12,402 nt of DNA from Candidatus Firestoneibacteriota bacterium. Its GTDB lineage: Bacteria; Oederibacteriota; JAAXVQ01. The stretch lies in the NCBI GenBank assembly GCA_013335425.1, contig JAAXVQ010000024.1, positions 1-12,402 of the forward strand. The letters are read 5' to 3'. Numbering within the stretch: the stretch's first letter is position 1; every line of letters begins with the position of its first letter. Position numbers and translations under genes: made by a program. The notes below the pieces were generated by a model. That model saw nothing but the letters and a program-made list of their open reading frames with translations. It had not been told where the DNA came from and made no database searches. This document shows, piece by piece, positions 1-8,743 of the stretch.

Positions 1-84
1 GCCCCGGGGGGCGCCGGCGGCCGCCGCTTCCACCCCGGCATGTCCTCCACCGATAACAATCAGATCAAAATCATGGCCGGGCAT
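1..84 (-). CDS. mnmG: MnmG (GidA) N-terminus, partial: tRNA uridine-34 modification FAD enzyme
   Basis: Only the first 28 codons are present; the gene continues past base 1. The peptide starts MPGHDFDLIVIGGGHAGVEA, the FAD-binding Rossmann strand-turn-helix of MnmG, whose GGGHAG glycine loop is followed by an EA(A) helix start. In the family, MnmG works with MnmE to install the carboxymethylaminomethyl (or aminomethyl) group on U34 of certain tRNAs in the cytoplasm, using FAD and methylene-tetrahydrofolate. The ATG at 84 is preceded by a purine-rich stretch (GAAAGGAAA) about a dozen bases upstream, a modest ribosome site. The gene follows the 207-aa ORF after 62 bases on the same strand. The histidine in the glycine loop favours MnmG over other flavoproteins, but 28 residues limit certainty. 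Confidence 0.85.
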   Translation of the reverse strand, partial: MPGHDFDLIVIGGGHAGVEAAAAGAPRG

Positions 85-146
85 GGTGGCTGCGATTTCC
101 TTTCTTCTTTGTGGGGTTTAGGTGGAAAAATCAGACAGGGAAAAAG

Positions 147-770
147 CTATTGCCCGAAGGTAAATTGTTCCATGATATACACCAAATCCTGCCCCGGCGC
201 GGTTTGGTAATAAATCCGTCCGGTGACGTTGTTTACCGCATCCTTGACCCGCAGAAGTTTGGCCGCGTGCTCCCACAATTTGCGTCCCGCCCGAATCGAA
301 GAAAATTCGCCGTCTTCATGATCGTGACAAGTTTCCAGTTCCCGGGCAAAGGCCCGGCAGGTTTCGGGGTCTCCGGTAATGTCGCTGACCGCATCCCAGA
401 CGCTTTGCGCTTTTTTAGGCAGCATGCGCCCCAGGTGATACGCCAAAAGCGTCAGCACCAGCGTATAATATTCGCGAATGTCTTTTTTTTGCAGGCTGCC
501 CAAGCGGCACTCCGCCAGGCAAATGTTGCTGCCGATGCCCGTGGTGTTTTTCAACATGAAATTGGCGATTTCCAAAAACCCCTTCAGGAGCTTGGCGTCG
601 TCTCCGCGGTAGCGTTCCAAACCCGCGGCCAACTCGGTCATGGCTTCGTTGTGCAGCCGCTCCCAGGATTCCGGGACAGCCTGCTCAGAATTTTTTGACG
701 GCTCCGAGGCTGAATAATTCACGGTCACCTTGGGCCGAGAATACCGTTTGGGCGGTTTGTCTTCAGTCAT
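147..770 (-). CDS. Hypothetical protein, 207 aa, unrecognised family
   Basis: I do not recognise this protein. It is 207 residues, soluble-looking, with no signal peptide or membrane segment. A polar, probably disordered N-terminus (about residues 1-35, rich in K, P, S and E) precedes a mostly helical body. It has four cysteines, C84 and C88 (ICLAECRL) and C138 and C148, the last inside CHDHED; a metal site is possible but unproven. The ATG at 770 was chosen because GAGGAA lies 4 bases upstream and because the open frame above it (to 1244) runs antiparallel-free but out of frame through the end of rsmB, reading as low-complexity translation. It sits between rsmB and mnmG on the same strand, 77 bases after rsmB, so co-transcription with RNA-modification genes is plausible; function is unknown. 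Bases 483-490 are an A8 run in the coding strand (Q-K-K at residues 94-96), a potential slippage site. Confidence 0.75.
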   Translation of the reverse strand: MTEDKPPKRYSRPKVTVNYSASEPSKNSEQAVPESWERLHNEAMTELAAGLERYRGDDAKLLKGFLEIANFMLKNTTGIGSNICLAECRLGSLQKKDIREYYTLVLTLLAYHLGRMLPKKAQSVWDAVSDITGDPETCRAFARELETCHDHEDGEFSSIRAGRKLWEHAAKLLRVKDAVNNVTGRIYYQTAPGQDLVYIMEQFTFGQ

Positions 771-809
771 CAGGTTCCTCAATGCCCCGGGTTCGGGGAT
801 GGAATTTCC

Positions 810-836
810 GTAGGAACGGCTTCCACCCGTTCCTAC
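810..836. repeat. REP-like palindrome, copy A
   Basis: Bases 810-819 (GTAGGAACGG) are perfectly complementary to 827-836 (CCGTTCCTAC), with a 7-base loop. This forms a 10-bp stem in the 77-base gap between rsmB and the 207-aa gene. There is no T-run on either side, so it does not look like a Rho-independent terminator. Its AACGG/CCGTT arms and GTAG ends match the palindromes at 2251-2275 and 6718-6740, which suggests a dispersed repeat family. Confidence 0.7.
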
Positions 837-847
837 CATGGGCCGGC

Positions 848-2179
848 CTAGGCGGTTCTGAGCAAGCGCGCAGCAAACATGCCGTCCATCTCGGGATGTC
901 CGGGCAGCGTGCGGAAAAAGCCGTCCTCGCCCCAAAACTCGGGACGCGGCCAGCCGCTGCTTCCCGGACCCGGCCGCAGGGAAAACTCCTGATGACGGGT
1001 CAAGAACGCGCCCACCACGTCTTCGTTTTCTTCCGGCTCGGTGGTGCAGGTGGCATAGATCAAATGCCCGCCAAGCTTCACATGGCCGGCGGCCTGTTCC
1101 AACAAGGCGCCTTGTTCCTGACCCAACCGGGACAAATCCGACTCTGTCACCCGCCAGCGGGTTTCCGCATGGCGGCGCAAAGTCCCCAAGCCCGAACAGG
1201 GCGCGTCCACCAGCACTCGGTCGGCCAGAAAACCGGTCGGGCAAACCGTACCAGTGCGCAGGCAGCCTAAGCCCAAACGACGGGCGTTTTCCTCGATTTT
1301 TTTCAACTTGTCCGCAGCCCGGTCCAGGGCCAAAACCTCTCCGCGATCACCCATGAGTTCGGCCAGGTGGGTGGCTTTGCCCCCGGGGGCCGCGCACAGG
1401 TCCAAGCAGACGGACCCGGGAACCGGGTCTACCAAGTACCCCACCAGTTGCGAAGCCGCATCCTGGAAATAAAACCAACCGTCGGCCACGCCGGGCATAC
1501 GCCCCGGGTCCCCGGTCCCGCTCAAACGCAAAGCCTGCGGCGCGGCTTCGGGTTCGGCTTCGATTTGTTTGTCCTGCAGCCAAACCAGCGCTTGGTCCCG
1601 GGTGCCTTTCAAACAATTGACCCGCGCCACCAACGGCGGCGCCTCATTGGCCGTCTGCATCAAGGCTTCGGCCGCTTCACGCCCAAAACGTCCCACCCAC
1701 CGCTTCACCAGCCAAACCGGCATTGAGTGCAGCACTGAAAGGTAGGCTACCGGGTCCGGGTCCGCCGGCGGCAACGGGGGCGCGCCCTTGCGCCCCAAAG
1801 CCCGCAACACGGCATTGACAAACGCCGTTTGCCGGGCATCCAACCCGCCCTTGGCCGCTTCCACGGTGGCATGCACGGCTGCGTGCGGCGGCACCTTGGA
1901 CAACAGCAGCAATTGGTAGGCGCCCAGGCGAAGCAAATTCATCACCTTGCGCGGCGGACGCCCGGCTGTAAAAAAAGTTTGCAGCACATAATCCAAAAAC
2001 AGCCGCCCCTTCACGGTGCCGAAGACCAGTTCCCGCACCAAGCGGGCGTCGGGCGCAGAGAGCGGATGCTCGCGCAGCGCGTCGCGCAGAACGTCCTCGG
2101 CCCAAGCCCGGCGGATCTCCAGCGTGTTCAAGATCTGCCAGGCCACGCTCCGGGCCGTGACGTTTGATTTTATTTCCAT
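848..2179 (-). CDS. rsmB: RsmB (Sun/Fmu): 16S rRNA m5C967 methyltransferase
   Basis: Cytoplasmic SAM-dependent enzyme that methylates C5 of 16S rRNA cytosine 967 (E. coli numbering) during small-subunit assembly. The 443-residue length is near the usual 430-450. Residues 1 to about 140 form the NusB-like RNA-binding domain (ARLVRELVFGTVKGR, NAVLR). The Rossmann methyltransferase follows: motif I CAAPGGKATHL at 262-272 for SAM, motif IV DAPCSGLGT at 325-333 with Cys328, and motif VI YATCTTEPEENE at 375-386 with Cys378. Two cysteines, in PC and TC motifs, are the signature of RNA m5C methyltransferases; the TC cysteine attacks the base and the PC cysteine assists release. The C-terminus (GFFRTLPG...MDGMFAARL) is also typical. 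The ATG at 2179 has AAGGAT 6 bases upstream. RsmB and RsmF-type enzymes share motifs, but the NusB-like N-domain identifies RsmB. Confidence 0.96.
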   Translation of the reverse strand: MEIKSNVTARSVAWQILNTLEIRRAWAEDVLRDALREHPLSAPDARLVRELVFGTVKGRLFLDYVLQTFFTAGRPPRKVMNLLRLGAYQLLLLSKVPPHAAVHATVEAAKGGLDARQTAFVNAVLRALGRKGAPPLPPADPDPVAYLSVLHSMPVWLVKRWVGRFGREAAEALMQTANEAPPLVARVNCLKGTRDQALVWLQDKQIEAEPEAAPQALRLSGTGDPGRMPGVADGWFYFQDAASQLVGYLVDPVPGSVCLDLCAAPGGKATHLAELMGDRGEVLALDRAADKLKKIEENARRLGLGCLRTGTVCPTGFLADRVLVDAPCSGLGTLRRHAETRWRVTESDLSRLGQEQGALLEQAAGHVKLGGHLIYATCTTEPEENEDVVGAFLTRHQEFSLRPGPGSSGWPRPEFWGEDGFFRTLPGHPEMDGMFAARLLRTA

Positions 2180-2185
2180 GAAAAC

Positions 2186-2191
2186 ATCCTT
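2186..2191 (-). promoter_or_regulatory. Ribosome binding site of rsmB
   Basis: AAGGAT on the minus strand, 6 bases before the ATG at 2179. It fixes that ATG as the start. Confidence 0.6.
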
Positions 2192-2250
2192 AACCCGAAA
2201 ACGATCAGAGTCATTCCCGGGCAGGCGAGACTACCTCCGGGCAACCTATG

Positions 2251-2275
2251 CGGGAAACGGTTTCAAACCGTCCCC
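2251..2275. repeat. REP-like palindrome, copy B
   Basis: In the 138-base gap between htpX and rsmB, ACGGTTT (2257-2263) pairs with AAACCGT (2265-2271), flanked by GGGA and CCCC that partly extend the stem. The AACGGTTT/AAACCGT core matches the other two palindromes of the window. A second, weaker fold lies next to it at about 2216-2243, where CCCGG and CCGGG arms enclose AGG/CCT. No T-run follows either, so a terminator is not supported. The rest of the gap shows no clear promoter. Confidence 0.6.
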
Positions 2276-2317
2276 GGCAAAATCCCCCAGGAAGCGGCAG
2301 GGACGGACGCCAAGGCT

Positions 2318-3175
2318 TTAAATTCCTTTGGGCAGGCCTTTCAATTCCTGATCAAGCGCCCGCAGGCGCTCGGCGCGCTGTTCGACGTTGGGATGCGTGG
2401 AAAACAGGCTGGCCAATCCTCCGGCTTTGAACGGATTGACGATGAACAAATGCGCGGTCACGTTGCCGCCGGGGGTCGCCTCCAGGGGGTGTCTCGTCAC
2501 CGAGGCGTGCAGTTTTTCCAAGGCCGTGATCAAATCCAATGGTCGGTTGGTCAAGATCCCCGCCGCGCGGTCGGCCGCAAACTCCCGCGAACGGGAAATG
2601 GCCATTTGAATTAAAAAAGCGGCGATCGGCGCCAAGATCATCAGGACGATGCCCGCCAAGGCATTGTCCCGGTCGCGCCCGCCCCCGAACCAAAGTGCCG
2701 TGCGGGCGATCATGGCAATGGCGCCGGCCAAGGTGGCGGCCACGGCACTGATGAGGATATCGCGGTTGCGTACGTGCGAGAGCTCATGAGCCAAAACCGC
2801 GGTAAGTTCGCGGTCGTTTAAAAGCCCGGCCAAACTCGTAGTCACGGCCACGACCGCATGCTTGGGGTTGCGCCCCGTGGCAAACGCGTTGGGTACGTCC
2901 AGATCAAGCATTTTTACCTTCGGCATCGGCAAGTTGGCTTGCGTGGCCAAGTTTTCCACCAAAGCCACCACCCGCCGTTCGCTCGGCTGGGGGTCCCGCG
3001 CCCGGTACATGGCCAGCACGATTTTGTCCGAAAACCAGTAAGAACCCAGATTCATAACCCCGGCTACCACCAACCCCATAAGCATGCCGCGGGAACCGCC
3101 CAGCCAATCACCCAAGAGCATAAACAGGACGGTCATTACCAACAACAGCAGGAACGTCTTGAACAAATTATGCAT
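2318..3175 (-). CDS. htpX: HtpX-type M48 membrane zinc metalloprotease
   Basis: Integral inner-membrane endopeptidase that helps clear misfolded membrane proteins. It is 285 residues, the usual HtpX length. Two N-terminal membrane segments (about 5-22 and 30-48) precede the catalytic domain. The zinc motif HELSH at 130-134 gives two His ligands and the catalytic Glu131; the third ligand is Glu198 in SREFAAD. Two more hydrophobic stretches (about 140-160 and 172-193) flank the region before Glu198, as in HtpX. DVPNAFATGRNP (93-104) is the conserved segment ahead of the active site. The ATG at 3175 has AAGGAG 9 bases upstream. In some bacteria the gene is induced by envelope or heat stress, but I see no CpxR- or sigma-32-type site here. 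It lies 90 bases after the PilZ gene, behind a strong hairpin, so it may form its own unit. Confidence 0.95.
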   Translation of the reverse strand: MHNLFKTFLLLLVMTVLFMLLGDWLGGSRGMLMGLVVAGVMNLGSYWFSDKIVLAMYRARDPQPSERRVVALVENLATQANLPMPKVKMLDLDVPNAFATGRNPKHAVVAVTTSLAGLLNDRELTAVLAHELSHVRNRDILISAVAATLAGAIAMIARTALWFGGGRDRDNALAGIVLMILAPIAAFLIQMAISRSREFAADRAAGILTNRPLDLITALEKLHASVTRHPLEATPGGNVTAHLFIVNPFKAGGLASLFSTHPNVEQRAERLRALDQELKGLPKGI

Positions 3176-3184
3176 ACGCTTTCA

Positions 3185-3190
3185 CTCCTT
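3185..3190 (-). promoter_or_regulatory. Ribosome binding site of htpX
   Basis: AAGGAG on the minus strand, 9 bases before the ATG at 3175. It is strong in sequence and supports this start. Confidence 0.65.
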
Positions 3191-3239
3191 CACCTTCCCG
3201 AAGCCCGACGGGTTCCGGTTTTTGGCTTTAGCTTTTTGA

Positions 3240-3263
3240 CACCCGGCAGGTTGCTGCCGGGTG
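3240..3263 (-). other. Perfect 10-bp stem-loop just after the PilZ gene
   Basis: CACCCGGCAG (3240-3249) pairs exactly with CTGCCGGGTG (3254-3263) around a 4-base loop. The hairpin starts 2 bases after the PilZ stop codon. On the minus strand it is followed by TCAAAAAGCTAAAG, not a T-run, so it is at best an atypical terminator. It could instead protect the mRNA 3' end or act as a processing site. On the plus strand it is followed by ATTTATT, which is also weak. Confidence 0.55.
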
Positions 3264-3265
3264 AT

Positions 3266-3658
3266 TTATTCGCCCGAAGCAGCCAGGGTCGTTTCCACGA
3301 ACCGTTTGATTTTGTCAGCGTCTTCTTCCCGCAGGGCCATGAAAAATATCCCAGCCGCATGCGAACCCTGCTCCTGCGGCGTGGTCCAGACCACTTCGGA
3401 AAACGCGCGCAGCGCCTGGCTTTCACTGGGCAAGTTGACTTCAATCTTTAAAATATCCCCGCGCGAGAGCTCATGCGGGGTCAGCAGGCAGAGCCCCTCG
3501 GCCGAGACGTCCACGGAACTGGCGTCCATGGGGCTGCGTTTATGCTCCAAAAGCGCCATGGCCTCCTCGGTCTGGTTGATGACCTTGTACTTTACCGGTA
3601 TGTTGACTTTAATGCGCGGGTGCTTGCGTTTGTCGAACGACAACGACGCGTTTTCCAT
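3266..3658 (-). CDS. Small stand-alone PilZ-domain protein (putative c-di-GMP receptor)
   Basis: A 130-residue cytoplasmic protein that is essentially one PilZ domain. The c-di-GMP signature is present: RKHPR (RxxxR) at residues 11-15 and DVSAEG ((D/N)xSxxG) at 50-55, with about 35 residues between them as usual. After the second motif come the beta strands of the barrel (GLCLLT, GDILKIEVNL, FSEVVWT, AAGIFFMAL) and a C-terminal helix. Family knowledge says such proteins bind c-di-GMP and alter motility, polysaccharide or other targets; the target here is unknown. The start at 3658 is fixed by GGGAGGT 5 bases upstream; the longer open frame to 3805 would run through the end of the RNase H gene. 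It follows that gene after 23 bases, so it is probably in the pyrG-kdsA-rnh unit. Confidence 0.88.
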   Translation of the reverse strand: MENASLSFDKRKHPRIKVNIPVKYKVINQTEEAMALLEHKRSPMDASSVDVSAEGLCLLTPHELSRGDILKIEVNLPSESQALRAFSEVVWTTPQEQGSHAAGIFFMALREEDADKIKRFVETTLAASGE

Positions 3659-3663
3659 GTACG

Positions 3664-3670
3664 ACCTCCC
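3664..3670 (-). promoter_or_regulatory. Ribosome binding site of the PilZ gene
   Basis: GGGAGGT on the minus strand, 5 bases before the ATG at 3658. This near-consensus site decides the start against the longer in-frame alternative at 3805. Confidence 0.7.
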
Positions 3671-3681
3671 GGTTTTCCCAC

Positions 3682-4091
3682 TTAAGATAAATGTCGGTCC
3701 AGCGCTTCGTTCACCAGCCGATCGGCCGCGGCGTTTTGCGCCCGCGGTATATGCACGATCTCGCAAGCCGTGAAATGCTTCAAGGCCTGCTGCACATCCT
3801 CCCACAACAGCCGCAGCTTGGCGTCCTTAACCCGGTACTGCCCGTTGAGCTGCCGTACCACCAGCTCCGAGTCGAGATGGATTTTCAAGCGCGTCAAGCT
3901 GTGCTGTCGTGCCAGTTCCAGGCCCAAGAGCACGCCCTGGTATTCGGCCCAGTTGTTGGTGGTAATGCCCAAGTATTTGCCGCGCCCTTCCAGCACGCCG
4001 CCGTCTTCCTTATATAATACCGCGCCGGCCGCGCTGGGTCCAGGATTACCGCGTGATCCGCCGTCGCAAAAAAGCGCGCCTGGGGAAGTTT

Positions 4092-4095
<4 letters not shown>
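3682..4095 (-). CDS. rnhA: Ribonuclease HI family protein
   Basis: Cytoplasmic nuclease that cuts the RNA strand of RNA-DNA hybrids with two divalent metals. The four acidic residues are visible: Asp11 in CDGGSRGNPG, Glu51 in NNWAEYQG, Asp75 in HLDSELVV and Asp125 in NAAADRLVNEAL. At 137 residues it is shorter than E. coli RNase HI (155). It appears to lack the basic protrusion helix and belongs with the compact RNase HI-like group also seen in archaea and many bacteria, so the symbol is a family-level call. The start is GTG at 4095, which overlaps the kdsA stop as GTGA, implying translational coupling; there is no strong ribosome site of its own. Its position after kdsA looks like operon convenience rather than a shared pathway. 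Confidence 0.92.
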
Positions 4096-6664
<2,569 letters not shown>

Positions 6665-6717
6665 AATAAAATCGGAAAAAGGGCGAATTGGAGAGGAATC
6701 GGCCAAAACGACGCAGT

Positions 6718-6740
6718 GAACGGTCTAAAACCGTTCCCTA
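6718..6740. repeat. REP-like palindrome, copy C
   Basis: GAACGGT (6718-6724) pairs with ACCGTTC (6730-6736) around CTAAA. On the minus strand it reads GTAGGGAACGGTTTTAGACC then GTTC, with a GTAG tetranucleotide at the 5' edge. Sequence and intergenic setting match the copies at 810-836 and 2251-2275. It sits between the terminator of the surface genes and the pyrG promoter. Confidence 0.65.
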
Positions 6741-6745
6741 CCGGA

Positions 6746-6775
6746 AGAAAAAAATAAACACCGGGCATGGCCCGG
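6746..6775 (-). terminator. Rho-independent terminator after the PorV-TPR gene
   Basis: Reading the minus strand, CCGGGC (6775-6770) and GCCCGG (6766-6761) form a 6-bp G+C stem with a 3-base loop. It is followed by TGTTTATTTTTTTCTT, a T-rich tract with seven Ts in a row (6754-6748). It lies 55 bases after the stop of the gene ending at 6830 and should close the unit that includes the two surface genes. A second stem, ATTGGGG/CCCCAAT at 6782-6802, sits just before it. Confidence 0.75.
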
Positions 6776-6781
6776 AGAACC

Positions 6782-6802
6782 ATTGGGGTTCACCGCCCCA
6801 AT
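6782..6802 (-). other. Stem-loop upstream of the terminator
   Basis: ATTGGGG (6782-6788) is perfectly complementary to CCCCAAT (6796-6802) across a 7-base loop. It lies between the PorV-TPR stop codon and the terminator hairpin and may stabilise the transcript 3' end. There is no T-run of its own on the minus strand. Confidence 0.45.
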
Positions 6803-6829
6803 TGAAGGTCTCCCTTGAGGCCGCAAAAC

Positions 6830-8743
6830 TTATTGCACGGCTTTAAGCTTTTTCTGCGTCTTGTCGATGTTGTCGGCCGCGCCGGGGTAGTCGGGCACCA
6901 ACGTCAGCGTGTCACGCCAATTGGCAATGGCCTGTTTCCACAAGCCTTGGGTGTACTGCTCGATACCCTTTAAGTAGTATTCTTTGGCACGCTGTTTAAA
7001 CACCCCATCATTGGCCTGAATCAGCTTAAGCACCTCGACGTATTGAGGGGAAATGGCCAAAATCCGCCGCCAATTGCCGGCAGCACGCACCAGATCCCCG
7101 GCCTGCAAGTACCGGCTGCCGGCCGCAATCAAGTCCGCAACTTTTTCCTCCAACAGCTTCCCGGCCAGCTGCATATACTGCCGGGCTTCCCTGTGCTTGG
7201 GTTCGATTTTCAGAAGTTTACCCCACGCCTCCATGGCGCCACGATAATCGCCCTGTTCAAACTTTTTCAAACCCGCGAGGTAATATTCTTTTATGCGCGG
7301 GTCTTTAAACCCTTGCCCGCCTTTGACCATCTCCACCCGAATTTTATCCAACATCTCTTTGGCTTCGGCTTGGTTGGGGTCCAGTTCCAGCACGTTTTGA
7401 TAGGCCAACAGGGCATCGGCCCAATCCCGCAAGGTAAACGCCTTGCGCCCTTCGGCCAAGTTTTTGGCAATGGTCTTCGCATGGTAAGCTTCCCGGGTTT
7501 CACCCAACGCCTTGGCCGCCCGGGTGTTTTTCTCATCCAAAAGCAGAACCCGTTGATATTCCTCCAAGGCGTCCGACAGCTGCCCGTTTTTCCGGAACTG
7601 ATCCGCTTTCACAAAATGCAGGTTGATCTCCTGTTCCAGTTCCTGGCGTTTCAAAGCCGTCCGGGCCCCTCCCAATCCGGCAAGCGCGGTTGCGTCTTCC
7701 GGAGCAAACGTCAACACCTTTTGGAACGCATCCACGGCCTGGGTGTATTGTCCGGCTTTTAATGCCGTCCGCCCCGTGGCACGCGCTTCGGCAATCAATT
7801 TTTCTCTCTCTGAAGCCAAGGCGCGGCCGCCGCCGAAAAAGTAGGTAAAACTGGCGCGGTGCCCGAACCCCAAATCCCCCTGCGGAATCAACGCATAGTC
7901 CAACTGGTATCCCTGTAAATTAAAACCCAGCCCGGCCCGCAGGCCCGAGAGGTTATCCAGGCCTTCATTTTCCGGACGCCAAAGATAACCGGCGCGTAAG
8001 GCAAAGAGATTTTGATACCAATACTCCACGCCGACGCCGTAGCGGAACCAGCCCAGCCAGGGACGGCTGACATCCGCGCTCACGATCAACTGGTCTTGAA
8101 AAAATCGCCCGGCCAAACCGGCGCGCAACGTCAGCGGCGTCGGAAAACCGGCTACAGGCGTTCCCAAATTTTGCAGGGCCGCGCCCGCCGAGTACCAGGC
8201 GCCCGCCGGGCGATAGAGCGCCCCGGCGTCCAGGCACACGCTGCTGTAGGTCACGTCGTCGAGTTGTTCGCGCGCGTAATTCAGCAGCACGCCCGCCAAG
8301 AAACCCTGTCCCAGATTGCGCCCATAGGCCAACCCCACCAGTGCGCTATAGGGATTAAATCCGTTGCCCGTGACCAAACCGTCTTCGTCCCGCCGCTCCT
8401 GAATGTCCGAATTGAGATAAGACACCTGCACAGCCGGGCACCCCCAGGCCTGCGGCACCGCTGCCGATAAATATTCCTGGCGCAGGTTGACGATCCACTG
8501 ATTATGCTGAAAAAGGATCTGCGTGTCGTTGACCTGGCCGAGCCCCGCCGGATTCCAAGACAGGGTGTTGACATCGTCGGCCAAACCCGCAAAAGCTTCG
8601 CCCAAGGCATAGGCCCGGGGGCCCGCCCCCAATTCCAGAAACGCCATGGCCCGGCGGGAAGCGAGCCGATCCGCGCCCCAAACCGACAAGGCTCCGCCGA
8701 GCAAACATAATGTCAAAAGACCGCTTAATATTTTATTGATCAT
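6830..8743 (-). CDS. PorV/PorQ-like outer-membrane barrel fused to C-terminal TPR repeats
   Basis: A 637-residue exported protein. Residues 1-24 are a signal peptide (short basic start, LLTLCLLGGALSVWGA core and cleavage). Residues about 30-305 look like a PorV/PorQ-family (FadL-like) beta-barrel: the start LELGAGPRAYALGEAFAGLADD followed by LSWNPAGL is the family signature, then alternating strands rich in Gly, Tyr and Leu end in FTYFFGGG. Residues about 313-635 hold about six TPR-like helical pairs near 320-350, 377-407, 430-460, 487-517, 539-569 and 588-619 (for example AGQYTQAVDAFQKVLTFAPED), which would face the periplasm. PorV is the shuttle of the type IX secretion system; here function is inferred only. 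The ATG at 8743 overlaps the upstream stop as ATGA with GGTGA just before it, so the pair is translationally coupled. The open frame above the ATG runs inside the upstream gene and is rejected as coding. Confidence 0.85.
   Translation of the reverse strand: MINKILSGLLTLCLLGGALSVWGADRLASRRAMAFLELGAGPRAYALGEAFAGLADDVNTLSWNPAGLGQVNDTQILFQHNQWIVNLRQEYLSAAVPQAWGCPAVQVSYLNSDIQERRDEDGLVTGNGFNPYSALVGLAYGRNLGQGFLAGVLLNYAREQLDDVTYSSVCLDAGALYRPAGAWYSAGAALQNLGTPVAGFPTPLTLRAGLAGRFFQDQLIVSADVSRPWLGWFRYGVGVEYWYQNLFALRAGYLWRPENEGLDNLSGLRAGLGFNLQGYQLDYALIPQGDLGFGHRASFTYFFGGGRALASEREKLIAEARATGRTALKAGQYTQAVDAFQKVLTFAPEDATALAGLGGARTALKRQELEQEINLHFVKADQFRKNGQLSDALEEYQRVLLLDEKNTRAAKALGETREAYHAKTIAKNLAEGRKAFTLRDWADALLAYQNVLELDPNQAEAKEMLDKIRVEMVKGGQGFKDPRIKEYYLAGLKKFEQGDYRGAMEAWGKLLKIEPKHREARQYMQLAGKLLEEKVADLIAAGSRYLQAGDLVRAAGNWRRILAISPQYVEVLKLIQANDGVFKQRAKEYYLKGIEQYTQGLWKQAIANWRDTLTLVPDYPGAADNIDKTQKKLKAVQ

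Noticed and set aside
85..146. Promoter directly in front of mnmG
   Set aside because: The 62-base gap is T/C-rich with no convincing -35/-10 pair, so I leave it uncalled.
771..1244. N-terminal extension of the 207-aa protein up to 1244
   Set aside because: It reads the end of rsmB in another frame, gives Gly/Arg-rich shadow sequence, and a good ribosome site marks the ATG at 770.
3659..3805. N-terminal extension of the PilZ protein
   Set aside because: It overlaps the RNase H gene, and GGGAGGT is correctly placed for ATG 3658.
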